Positions 1 through 6,605 of a DNA stretch of 6,992 bases are shown piece after piece (positions within the stretch are counted from its first letter, which is position 1; each line of letters starts with the position of its first letter). This stretch comes from Nanobdellota archaeon (GTDB lineage Archaea; Nanobdellota; Nanobdellia; SCGC-AAA011-G17; VGLX01). Where the stretch lies: the NCBI GenBank assembly GCA_018894775.1, contig JAHIPG010000173.1:1-6992 (forward strand). Reading direction: 5' to 3'. The position numbers and the translations under genes were made by a program. The notes beneath the pieces are model-generated. The model was not told where the DNA came from, did no database searches, and saw only the letters and a list, made by a program, of their open reading frames with translations.

Positions 1-990
1 AAATACAATCGAGGGTGGACTATAAAGAAAATTTCAGACCATTACAATATCCCTTATCGTCCTGTATTAAGGTGGGTTAATAAGAAAAATAGACCTATTC
101 CTTATATAGAATACAAAAAAGTTAAAAAACAATTTACTAAAACTGAGATTAATAATTTAGCTCCTGTGTTAGGAAATATTTTTGGTGATGGGCATATAAA
201 TAGTCATGGGATTATTTGTTATTGTAATACTGAAGAAATTCTTATTAACAACTTTATTAGAAATGTAGGTAAAATATTCGACGAAGAACCTTTAATTGCA
301 GAGGGTAATGACTATGCAATTAGAGTAAGCTATCCTAATAGAGTAGGGAGGGCTCTTTGGTGTATTTTCGGCGAGTTTGCTCGTGGTGGGAACACAAAAA
401 CAATAACCTCTCAAATAAATCAAATGCCAATAGAGTGGAAGGGTAGAATGTTGAGAACATGGTTTGATGATGATGGAAGTGTGCCTAAGCAAGGTATTGT
501 TTCTATAAAACAAAAATTCAAACATCTAATCCGATTTATACAAAAAACTTTATCAGAAATGAAGATTAGATCACAAATAAGTGCTGATGATGGAGCATGG
601 CAATTGAGGATATGTAGCAAGAGAGATTTAATCAGATTTAAGGAAAATGTTGGATTTTCAGATGAATATCGAAAGAATAAAAAACTAAAAGATATCATAG
701 AAAGTAAAGGTGTATGTCATTTTGAGACTAAGGAGAAGATATTAAACTCACTGAGAGATTCCCAAAAAACTACAGAAGAATTGGCACAAGATACAGGGAT
801 AAAATCAGGAAATATTATCGGCCATTTATATGGTTGGAAAAGAAGAGATAAGAATAGAAAGAGTACGAAAGGTCTTATAGAAAGTGGTTTTGTGGGATTT
901 AGAAAGAAAGACAAGGGGAAAAAATATTTCCTAAACAAAAAAATTATAACAAAAAGCTATTCTAATTCTTATCCAATTTCTTTTCTATAA
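1..990 (+). CDS. LAGLIDADG homing-endonuclease-like protein with HTH regions, 5'-partial
   Basis: The frame is open from base 1, so the true start lies left of the window. The GTG at 166 falls inside the first LAGLIDADG motif and is unlikely to be the start. The visible part is 329 residues. Residues ~5-31 (WTIKKISDHYNIPYRPVLRW) resemble a helix-turn-helix. Two LAGLIDADG-type motifs follow, LGNIFGDG at ~57-64 and MLRTWFDDDG at ~150-159, each ending in the acidic residue that normally binds the catalytic Mg2+. This is the two-motif layout of monomeric endonucleases, which cut a long asymmetric site. Residues ~245-312 (KILNSLRDSQKTTEELAQDT and onward) look like a winged helix that may help bind DNA. 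No intron or intein boundary is visible, so it may be free-standing, or a non-nuclease relative used in regulation. The 3' end overlaps the minus-strand gene at 962-1120 by 29 bases. Family assignment is good; activity and target are unknown. Confidence 0.82.
   Translation, partial: KYNRGWTIKKISDHYNIPYRPVLRWVNKKNRPIPYIEYKKVKKQFTKTEINNLAPVLGNIFGDGHINSHGIICYCNTEEILINNFIRNVGKIFDEEPLIAEGNDYAIRVSYPNRVGRALWCIFGEFARGGNTKTITSQINQMPIEWKGRMLRTWFDDDGSVPKQGIVSIKQKFKHLIRFIQKTLSEMKIRSQISADDGAWQLRICSKRDLIRFKENVGFSDEYRKNKKLKDIIESKGVCHFETKEKILNSLRDSQKTTEELAQDTGIKSGNIIGHLYGWKRRDKNRKSTKGLIESGFVGFRKKDKGKKYFLNKKIITKSYSNSYPISFL
937..955 (-). terminator. T-rich archaeal-type terminator after the minus-strand operon
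   Basis: Reading the minus strand just past the TAG stop at 962-964, there is a run of five T (955-951) and then a run of seven T (943-937), with no hairpin. Poly-T tracts without a stem are the usual archaeal termination signal. The tract lies inside the 3' coding end of the convergent LAGLIDADG gene, so the two transcripts would overlap. Confidence 0.4.
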
Positions 991-1120
991 AGTTTAGTAA
1001 TCTGTTTGTTCTGTCAGGAAAATGTAACACCAAGCATTGTCTGTCTTTAGAATCATCGTAAGCCTTGCATTCTGGTGTGCATTCTCTATTAACATATGGA
1101 CAAATCGCGATTTTTATCAC
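962..1120 (-). CDS. Small four-cysteine protein (52 aa), third gene of the protease-ligase operon
   Basis: This is a 52-codon frame on the minus strand, beginning at GTG (1120-1118) and ending at TAG (964-962). The GTG overlaps the TGA stop of the upstream ATP-grasp gene as GTGA, the same style of junction as between the first two genes, and a strong Shine-Dalgarno-like stretch GAGGAGGTGAT (1126-1116) covers the junction. Because that stretch overlaps the GTG itself, a start a few codons later (ATC or ATT) cannot be excluded. Cysteines fall at residues 7, 14, 18 and 29 (CP-x5-C-x3-C-x10-C), followed by a charged segment likely to be helical (RTNRLLNFIEKKLDKN). Four such cysteines suggest a zinc or Fe-S site, or disulfides. 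No signal peptide or membrane segment is seen. I do not recognise a named family. Co-translation with the ligase suggests a partner or substrate, which is inference. Confidence 0.72.
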   Translation of the reverse strand: MIKIAICPYVNRECTPECKAYDDSKDRQCLVLHFPDRTNRLLNFIEKKLDKN

Positions 1121-2220
1121 CTCCTCTTTTTGTCTTCCTTTACTATTTCATATTTTTTTATTTCCAGATGACCTTTGCTTATATTCATAGATAGCTCATC
1201 ATCCGGTGTGAATCCTGTAATTTTTGTTACCATCTCTGGAAGTTTGATTATACCTGCTTTTATGTTAAGGTTAGTTATTATCTCTTGATCTTCTACTTTT
1301 TCTATATCAAGGTTCTTCATCATCTGATTTACTTCATTACCCTTCTTGCCTTCATGTCTTTTCTTTGTCTCGTCTGCCAGGAATTTTGCTATCTTCCGTG
1401 CAACATTCTTATCCGTTGCTTCAGTTATTCCTTCAAGACCTGGTGAAAGGTTAACTTCAATGACTGCAGCTTTATTTTTTGATTCTAATATATCAACTGC
1501 ACAGATGTCTGCGTCGATAGCTTTTGCTGATTGTATTGCCATCTGTTCAACATCATAGCTTAACTCATAAGCTTTTCCTTTGCCACCCATGTGTATATTG
1601 GCTCTCATCTCTCTTGCTGCACCTTTTCTTCTCATTGAGGCTATGACTTTTTTTCCAGCAACTATTGCTCTCACATCAGTGGTGTTAGTATCTATATATT
1701 CCTGTATTATGTATGTTTGTTTTACAACTTCTAATGTGTCAAGTATTGTTTTTGCTGATTCGAATGTTTCTGCGAACATGACACCTTTTCCCTGTGTTCC
1801 TGCAGGTATCTTTAATATAATTGGATAGTTAACTTCTTCCAGAACCTTTTTTGCTGTGTCTGTTGTTGCTGCTAAGTAGGTTGTAGGTATAGAAACATTA
1901 TTTCTCTGTAGTGCTAATAGTGTTAATAGTTTATCATGACCCAGTGTAAATGATTCTGGTCTTAATGGAAGGTATGTTTTTCCTTCTAGAGCCATCGAGA
2001 TTGCTCTTTGCAACAATGCGTATCTGAATGATCCCCTGAGGTAGACACAGTCATAATTATCGATAGGTTTACCGTTATGGTTTATTACTAATTCTTTTGC
2101 TTCTCCCTGGACAGTGATTTCTTTTATGTTTATATGATCAGCTACCTCAAAATATTTCTTTGCTTCCTTAAGTATGTTCAGGCTGCTTTTTCCACCTAAG
2201 CTGATTATTGCTAGTTTCAT
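1117..2220 (-). CDS. RimK-family ATP-grasp ligase with AbrB-like C-terminal tail
   Basis: The 367-residue protein has the ATP-grasp order of RimK-type alpha-L-glutamate ligases. Residues ~1-90 form an N-terminal Rossmann-like domain. HDK at 95-97 and ILK at 135-137 provide nucleotide-contacting lysines. The glycine-rich loop is GTQGKGV (141-147) and the ATP-contact segment is IIQEYI (171-176). They are followed by DVRAIVAGKKVIASMRRK (182-199), the NIHMGGKG loop (208-215), AVDIL (241-245) and the Mg-binding pair E255/N257 in VIEVNLSPGLEGI. The family joins an amino acid, usually glutamate, to a carboxylate of a protein, peptide or cofactor using ATP; the substrate here is unknown. A variable linker (~285-315) leads to residues ~321-357 (GIIKLPEMVTKITGFTPDDE, then SKGHLEIKK), which resemble an AbrB/MazE swapped hairpin. 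The ATG overlaps the protease stop as ATGA, so translation is probably coupled. The enzyme class is firm; the tail assignment is tentative. Confidence 0.9.
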   Translation of the reverse strand: MKLAIISLGGKSSLNILKEAKKYFEVADHINIKEITVQGEAKELVINHNGKPIDNYDCVYLRGSFRYALLQRAISMALEGKTYLPLRPESFTLGHDKLLTLLALQRNNVSIPTTYLAATTDTAKKVLEEVNYPIILKIPAGTQGKGVMFAETFESAKTILDTLEVVKQTYIIQEYIDTNTTDVRAIVAGKKVIASMRRKGAAREMRANIHMGGKGKAYELSYDVEQMAIQSAKAIDADICAVDILESKNKAAVIEVNLSPGLEGITEATDKNVARKIAKFLADETKKRHEGKKGNEVNQMMKNLDIEKVEDQEIITNLNIKAGIIKLPEMVTKITGFTPDDELSMNISKGHLEIKKYEIVKEDKKRR

Positions 2221-2540
2221 TTTTCTGGGTCTATTAAAAATCCGTCTTTGAGTATGTCTTGGCCGACTAATATTTTATATTTCATATGCTTCCTGTTAGC
2301 TAGATTGAATTCTGATTCTAGAATTTTTCCTTTGATTTCAAGTTTTGTTTTTATAATAGGTCTTCGTGTTTTTCCACTTGCAGACCTTATCTTGATCTCT
2401 CTTATTACTGGTCCAAGCTCGAGTTCTTCTGCTAAACTCTCATCTATAGAACTATATTCTGCGCCTGTATCTATCCTTGCCAAGACCTCTTTTCCGTTTA
2501 TCTTTACAGTCTCTATCAATCCGATTACTGTTTTTTTCAT
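2217..2540 (-). CDS. Retropepsin-like aspartic protease of the RimK-associated (COG4067/DUF785-type) family
   Basis: This compact 107-residue protein carries the retropepsin signature RIDTGAEYSSI (22-32), with D24 as the expected catalytic aspartate. The far end has NRKHMKYKILVGQDIL (82-97) and GFLID, matching the conserved end of the COG4067 family, whose members are often called ATP-dependent zinc proteases and often sit next to RimK-like ligases. Like retroviral protease it would supply one aspartate per chain, so an active enzyme would be a homodimer. There is no signal peptide, so it is probably cytoplasmic. It is the first gene of a three-gene operon, overlaps the ligase by ATGA, and has a TATA-like box about 27 bases upstream, so the message is probably leaderless. 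A plausible role is trimming or reversing what the ligase adds; that is inferred from family context. Confidence 0.85.
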   Translation of the reverse strand: MKKTVIGLIETVKINGKEVLARIDTGAEYSSIDESLAEELELGPVIREIKIRSASGKTRRPIIKTKLEIKGKILESEFNLANRKHMKYKILVGQDILKDGFLIDPEK

Positions 2541-2560
2541 GAGTTAAAAAGTTCATTTTG

Positions 2561-2572
2561 GTTATATAAAGC
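2561..2572 (-). promoter_or_regulatory. TATA-like promoter element for the protease-ligase operon
   Basis: The minus strand reads GCTTTATATAAC, a good archaeal TATA box, preceded by a purine-rich stretch (CAGAAA) at the BRE position. Its centre is about 27 bases before the ATG at 2540, which places transcription start at or next to the start codon. No Shine-Dalgarno sequence is seen before this ATG, which fits a leaderless message. Confidence 0.6.
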
Positions 2573-2585
2573 TTTCTGTAAACGT

Positions 2586-2605
2586 AAAAGTAAATCTTTT
2601 TAAAC
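2586..2605 (+). promoter_or_regulatory. BRE/TATA-like promoter element for the membrane regulator gene
   Basis: An A-rich BRE-like stretch (AAAAGTAAAT) is followed by CTTTTTAAAC at 2596-2605, whose centre is about 29 bases before the ATG at 2630. No ribosome-binding site is visible between them, so a leaderless or nearly leaderless message is likely. This box and the opposite-strand TATA-like box are about 30 bases apart, so the two divergent promoters share the 89-base region. Confidence 0.5.
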
Positions 2606-2629
2606 AGCAATATTCCTTTCAAATAAATA

Positions 2630-3115
2630 ATGAAAAATCGTATCGTAGGGCTTGTTTTGATTGGTGTATCTATCATGGTGGGCTTTATCATATATTCTTT
2701 CAATAGAGCACTAGGTAAAATCGTTAATAATACATGCTCTCATGGTTCTGAATGTCCTATGTGGGGGACTATAGAATTCCAGACTAATGTCAGTATAGGG
2801 ATAATGGCATTCATAATTTTGATAGGAATCTATCTTGTATTTTTTGGAAAAGAAAAAACAACAATTTCTAAGGAAGCTAAAAAGATTTCCAAGGAAGAAT
2901 ATAAAAAAGTATTGGCTAAGATGGTTGAGGCTGAAAAGAAAGTTTTTGAAAAGATTATAGAATCTGAAGGTTCTATTTTCCAGTCAGAGTTGATAGAGAA
3001 AACAGGCTTCACAAAAGTTAAGGTCACAAGAATTCTTGATAAGTTAGAAGGTCGTGGGCTTATCGAGAGGAAAAGGCGTGGCATGACCAATGTTGTTATT
3101 CTGAAACATAAATGA
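2630..3115 (+). CDS. Membrane-anchored winged-helix regulator with Cys/His/Met loop (candidate metal sensor)
   Basis: The 161-residue protein has two hydrophobic helices (~4-23 and ~53-73) joined by a loop containing NNTCSHGSECPMWGT (33-47). C36, H38, C42 and M44 are residues able to bind a soft metal or to form a disulfide. Positive residues next to helix 2 (GKEK) place the C-terminus in the cytoplasm and the loop outside. A charged linker (~74-105) leads to a MarR/ArsR-like winged helix (~105-160). It has FQSELIEKTGFTKVKVTRIL as the helix-turn-helix with recognition helix, and GRGLIERKRRGMTNVVIL as the wing. I recognise the general type (archaeal membrane proteins with a MarR-like C-terminal domain) but no named gene. 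Its position directly before a copper transport operon suggests a one-component copper or redox sensor that binds DNA from the membrane. The architecture is seen in the sequence; the ligand and target are inference. Confidence 0.82.
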   Translation: MKNRIVGLVLIGVSIMVGFIIYSFNRALGKIVNNTCSHGSECPMWGTIEFQTNVSIGIMAFIILIGIYLVFFGKEKTTISKEAKKISKEEYKKVLAKMVEAEKKVFEKIIESEGSIFQSELIEKTGFTKVKVTRILDKLEGRGLIERKRRGMTNVVILKHK

Positions 3116-3127
3116 AACTAGTTTCAT
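3112..3127 (+). promoter_or_regulatory. Perfect 16-bp palindrome, candidate operator for the copper operon
   Basis: ATGAAACTAGTTTCAT is fully self-complementary and overlaps the TGA stop of the membrane regulator gene. It ends about 8 bases before the TATA-like box of the SafE-cupredoxin gene, so it lies immediately upstream of or across the BRE. Its half-site TGAAAC also occurs at 3102-3107, 11 bases (one helical turn) before the inner copy, and in inverted orientation (GTTTCA) at 3145-3150 between the TATA box and the start codon. Four half-sites in 49 bases fit cooperative binding by a dimeric winged-helix protein. With no loop and no following T-run, it is a poor hairpin terminator. Confidence 0.55.
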
Positions 3128-3133
3128 ACAAGC

Positions 3134-3141
3134 GTTAATAA
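3134..3141 (+). promoter_or_regulatory. TATA-like element for the SafE-cupredoxin/copA operon
   Basis: GTTAATAA lies with its centre about 28 bases before the ATG at 3166, the usual archaeal spacing for a leaderless or very short-leader message. No Shine-Dalgarno sequence lies near the ATG. The match to a TATA box is moderate, and the flanking palindrome half-sites suggest a regulated promoter. Confidence 0.45.
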
Positions 3142-3165
3142 GGTGTTTCATTCTCATAGTTATTC

Positions 3166-4404
3166 ATGAAAATCGATAAAATTTTGAATTGGATGATTGC
3201 CCTGATGGGTATTTTTGTTATAGGTTATTTTATTTTTCAATTTGTAGAGAACATTCAACTTCCTCAGTTAAGTATGGGTATTAATTATGGATTATTGTTT
3301 ATAGTTGGACTTATTACTGGGTTTCATTGTGTTAGCATGTGTGGTGGTTTTATTGTGTCTTATACGGCAAAGAATGCTAATGAAGGGAAAAAATCTTACA
3401 AATCACACCTTATGTATGGTTTAGGTAAAACTTTATCCTATACTATAATAGGTGCAGCATTTGGATTATTGGGATCTATCATCGCGTTTACACCTCTGAT
3501 AAGAGGAGTGGCAGGAATCTTAGCAGGATTGTTCCTGATTTTCTTTGGTTTGAAACTTCTCAATATTTTCCCAATATTAAGAAGGATCAATTTCAAAACT
3601 CCAAAACTTTTGAATAGGTTTATCGGAGAGGAATCTCAGAAACACTCAAGCCCCTTAATCATAGGTTTATTGAATGGTCTTATGATAGCTTGCGGCCCTC
3701 TGCAGGCTATTTACATAATGGCAGCTGGGACAGGAAGTGTGCTCGAAGGGGCTAAACTTCTCTTCGTTTTTGCATTAGGTACGCTTCCTGTGATGCTCAG
3801 CTTTGGCTACATTACAACGTTCATATCTTTGAAGGCAACCCATAGAATCCTGAAAGCTTCTGGTGCGATTGTGATGGTATTGGGTGTGATAATGCTGAAT
3901 AATGGGTTAGCATTGACTGGTACAGGCTATGATTTCAATAGTATCGTAACGTCACTAAGATCAGAGAATAGTATAACCGGAAATACTTTGGTTGATGGTT
4001 ATCAGGAAATCAGGATGGATGTTACAAGGTATGGATGGAAGCCTGATAAGTTTATATTAAAGAAAGACATCCCTGTAAAATGGGTAATTAATGGTAAAGA
4101 GATTACTGGCTGTAATAATGCTATTCAGGTTCCAAAGCTAGGATTGAATTTTGATATCAAGAAAGGTGAACAGGTTATTGAATTCACTCCTACAAAAGAA
4201 GGTATTATTCCTTGGAGTTGTTGGATGGGTATGATCCCTGGAACATTTGTTGTTAAGAAGTATATTGACTTAACAAATAAGGAATCACTTCAGAAAGAGT
4301 TGGGTTCTGTTCAGGTTCCTAAGAGTGGAAGCTGTGGCGGAAGCTGCGGGAGTTCTACATGTGGAGCTGCAAGTGGTGGAAGCTGTGGTTGTGGAGCAAG
4401 ATAA
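3166..4404 (+). CDS. TauE/SafE-type (COG2836) membrane protein fused to cupredoxin-like domain and Cys-rich tail
   Basis: The 412-residue protein starts with an isolated hydrophobic helix (~8-27). A SafE/UreH-type core of about six helices follows (~38-248), with the hallmark [15 protein letters not shown] (48-62; H54, C55, M58, C59) and the mid-protein [14 protein letters not shown] (167-180; C176). These thiols are in or near the membrane and could pass Cu+. Residues ~278-364 form a cupredoxin-like domain. [20 protein letters not shown] leads to TGCNNAI (C316) and then PWSCWMGM (349-356; C352, M354, M356), the metal-site positions in this family. The tail, ~385-412, is almost only Gly, Ser and Cys, with cysteines at 390, 394, 399, 407 and 409. 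Related proteins often carry an N-terminal HMA domain, which is absent here. Gene databases tend to label this family sulfite exporter, but copper handling fits better given copA 29 bases downstream. Direction of transport is unknown. Confidence 0.88.
   Translation: MKIDKILNWMIALMGIFVIGYFIFQFVENIQLPQLSMGINYGLLFIVGLITGFHCVSMCGGFIVSYTAKNANEGKKSYKSHLMYGLGKTLSYTIIGAAFGLLGSIIAFTPLIRGVAGILAGLFLIFFGLKLLNIFPILRRINFKTPKLLNRFIGEESQKHSSPLIIGLLNGLMIACGPLQAIYIMAAGTGSVLEGAKLLFVFALGTLPVMLSFGYITTFISLKATHRILKASGAIVMVLGVIMLNNGLALTGTGYDFNSIVTSLRSENSITGNTLVDGYQEIRMDVTRYGWKPDKFILKKDIPVKWVINGKEITGCNNAIQVPKLGLNFDIKKGEQVIEFTPTKEGIIPWSCWMGMIPGTFVVKKYIDLTNKESLQKELGSVQVPKSGSCGGSCGSSTCGAASGGSCGCGAR
4325..4388 (+). repeat. 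13-bp direct repeat within the Cys/Gly tail coding region
   Basis: GTGGAAGCTGTGG occurs at 4325-4337 and again at 4376-4388, with partial variants between (for example GCGGAAGCTGCGGG). It encodes the Gly-Ser-Cys-Gly units of the SafE-cupredoxin tail and could let the tail lengthen or shorten by slippage. Simple low-complexity coding explains it equally well. Confidence 0.5.
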
Positions 4405-4433
4405 AAGTTAAATATGAGAAAAGGTTGATAAAC

Positions 4434-6605
4434 ATGGTGAAAACAACATTATCAATAAAAGGTATGCATTGTGCTAGCTGTTCTGTTAACATAGAGAAGG
4501 CGTTGAATAAGAAAAAAGGTATAAAATCTGCTAATGTCAATTTTGCTACCGAAAAAGGGGTTATAGAATTTGATCCTAAACTTGTAACTGAAGAGAATAT
4601 TATTGAGGTTCCTACAAGTATGGGTTACATTGCAGATGTTATGACTGAAAAGTCTAATGATAAAGTTGATAAGCTGAAAGATAAAGAAATTGGTACATTA
4701 AAGATAAAATTAATAATTGGTATTCTCTTGGCTACCCCTGCTCTTATCTTAAGTATGTTCTTTATGACTAGTCCTATACCTTATCAGGATTATATCTTAT
4801 GGGCTTTGGCAACGCCTGTTCAGTTTTATATTGGTTCACAGTTCTATAGGGGTGCTTGGGGTGCTTTGAAGAATAAGACGTCTGATATGGATACGTTAGT
4901 TGCTTTAGGCACTAGTGCTGCTTATTTTTACAGTGTTTATGCGGTTTTATTTATTCCAGATGGCCATCAGTATTTTGAAGCTTCAGCTGTACTGATCACA
5001 TTAGTAATATTGGGTAAGTACTTAGAATCTATTGCTAAAGGAAAGACTTCTGAGGCTATTAAAAAACTCATGGGTCTTTCACCTAAGACCGCAACAGTCA
5101 TAAGAAATAATAAAGAAATAAAAATTCCTATTGATAATGTTAAGGTTAATGATATCATTCTTGTCAAGCCAGGAGAGAAGATACCTGTTGATGGTGTTAT
5201 AGTTGATGGTCATTCTTCTGTTGATGAGAGCATGGTTACTGGTGAAAGCATTCCTGTTGAGAAGAAGAAAGGGGATAGTGTTATTGGTGCTACCATAAAT
5301 AAGACTGGAAGTTTTAAATTCAAAGCTACAAAAGTTGGTAAGAACACAACATTGTCAAGAATCATTAAACTTATTGAAGATGCTCAGGGTTCTAAGGCTC
5401 CTATTCAGAGGTTTGCTGATGTTATTTCTTCGTATTTTGTTCCTGTTGTTATTGCTATATCGATTATTTCATTTTTACTTTGGTATTTTGCATTTGGTGC
5501 TGAATTTTCATTTGCATTGATCGTTGCAGTTTCTATTTTAGTAATTGCATGCCCTTGTGCTCTTGGTCTAGCAACTCCTACAGCTATAATGGTTGGTACT
5601 GGCAAGGGTGCACAGAATGGTATATTGATCAAGGGTGGTGAGGCATTAGAGACTGCACATAAGCTTACACATATCATTTTGGATAAGACCGGAACGATAA
5701 CTAAAGGAGATCCTGAAGTTACAGAAATTATCCCTCTAACTAAATTACCTGAGAAAAGTATTCTGGAGCTTGCTGCAAGTATTGAGAAGAATTCTGAACA
5801 TCCTTTGGCTGAAGCTATTGTCAAGAAGGCTAAAAGTATGAAATTAAAAGATGTTAAAGGTTTCAACGCTATTCCTGGCCATGGTGTGACTGCAAAGATT
5901 GGAGCAAAAAGATATTACTTTGGAAACCAGAAACTGATGAATGATTATAAGATAACTTTCCCAAAGGATAAAATGCTTTCATTAGAATCTGAAGGTAAGA
6001 CTGTTATGGTTCTTGCTGAGGATAAGAAAGTTTTAGGATTGGTCGCTGTTGCTGATACTATCAAAGATACTTCTACTGAGGCTATCAAAAAGTTACAGGA
6101 TTTGGATATAAAGGTTTACATGATTACTGGTGATAATGAGAGGACAGCCAATGCTATCGCTAAGCAGGTGGGCATAACTAATGTTTTTGCTGAAGTCTTA
6201 CCTGAAGACAAGGCAAAGTATGTTAAGAAGTTGCAGAAGGAAGGTAAGGTCGCTATGGTTGGGGATGGTATCAATGACGCTCCGGCTTTAGCGCAGGCTG
6301 ATATTGGTATTGCTATGGGTTCTGGTACTGATGTTGCTATGGAGACCGGAGATGTTGTCTTGATGAGAGATGATTTGCTGGATGTTCCGAAGGCTATTAA
6401 GCTTAGCAGATTAACAATGTCTAAGATTAGGCAGAATATGTTCTGGGCATTGTTCTATAATTCTTTAGGAATTCCTATCGCAGCCGGCGTATTGTATCCT
6501 TTCACTGGTTGGCTTTTGAGTCCTATGATTGCTGGTGGTGCGATGGCTATGAGTAGTGTAAGTGTGGTTACCAATTCATTGTTATTAAAAGCCAAGAGGT
6601 TATGA
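4434..6605 (+). CDS. copA: Cu+-transporting P1B-type ATPase (CopA) with one N-terminal HMA domain
   Basis: The predicted protein is 723 residues. ATG 4434 is preferred because it gives [16 protein letters not shown], the normal start of an HMA domain. The earlier in-frame ATG at 4359 would overlap the SafE gene and add an odd Trp/Lys-rich leader. The HMA metal site is GMHCASC (C13, C16). P-type landmarks follow in order: TGES (269-272, actuator), CPC (373-375, membrane Cu+ site), DKTGT (D417, phosphorylated aspartate), HP (456-457), GDGIND (610-615), and YN and MSS (675-676, 706-708) in the last two helices. The CPC/YN/MSS set is that of the Cu+ subgroup (P1B-1), which exports Cu+ from the cytoplasm using ATP. 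About eight membrane helices are expected. A weak ribosome site (AGGTTGAT) lies 3-10 bases before the ATG. It is co-transcribed with the SafE-cupredoxin gene (29-base gap) and coupled to the next gene by ATGA. Ag+ is a possible alternative cargo. Confidence 0.96.
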   Translation: MVKTTLSIKGMHCASCSVNIEKALNKKKGIKSANVNFATEKGVIEFDPKLVTEENIIEVPTSMGYIADVMTEKSNDKVDKLKDKEIGTLKIKLIIGILLATPALILSMFFMTSPIPYQDYILWALATPVQFYIGSQFYRGAWGALKNKTSDMDTLVALGTSAAYFYSVYAVLFIPDGHQYFEASAVLITLVILGKYLESIAKGKTSEAIKKLMGLSPKTATVIRNNKEIKIPIDNVKVNDIILVKPGEKIPVDGVIVDGHSSVDESMVTGESIPVEKKKGDSVIGATINKTGSFKFKATKVGKNTTLSRIIKLIEDAQGSKAPIQRFADVISSYFVPVVIAISIISFLLWYFAFGAEFSFALIVAVSILVIACPCALGLATPTAIMVGTGKGAQNGILIKGGEALETAHKLTHIILDKTGTITKGDPEVTEIIPLTKLPEKSILELAASIEKNSEHPLAEAIVKKAKSMKLKDVKGFNAIPGHGVTAKIGAKRYYFGNQKLMNDYKITFPKDKMLSLESEGKTVMVLAEDKKVLGLVAVADTIKDTSTEAIKKLQDLDIKVYMITGDNERTANAIAKQVGITNVFAEVLPEDKAKYVKKLQKEGKVAMVGDGINDAPALAQADIGIAMGSGTDVAMETGDVVLMRDDLLDVPKAIKLSRLTMSKIRQNMFWALFYNSLGIPIAAGVLYPFTGWLLSPMIAGGAMAMSSVSVVTNSLLLKAKRL

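Noticed and set aside
166..168. GTG as start of the LAGLIDADG gene
   Set aside because: The same frame is open back to base 1 and encodes a plausible HTH, and the GTG sits within the first LAGLIDADG motif.
1111..1158. T-rich runs on the + strand as a terminator for the LAGLIDADG gene
   Set aside because: The T5-T7 runs are scattered and are the complement of the AAA/AAG-rich end of the ligase gene, so composition alone explains them.
2452..2703. 83-codon minus-strand frame spanning the divergent promoter
   Set aside because: It would overlap the protease start in another frame and cross both TATA-like boxes, and its product has no recognisable features.
3112..3127. Palindrome as a transcription terminator for the regulator gene
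   Set aside because: There is no loop and no T-run after it, and archaeal terminators are usually plain T tracts. An operator is a better reading.
4359..4433. Longer copA reading starting at ATG 4359
   Set aside because: It would overlap the SafE-cupredoxin tail in another frame and add a Trp/Lys-rich leader unlike any HMA N-terminus. ATG 4434 gives a normal HMA start.
5405..5866. 153-codon frame on the minus strand within copA
   Set aside because: It is antisense to the conserved CPC-to-HP region of copA, and its product is a hydrophobic low-complexity shadow with no recognisable domain.
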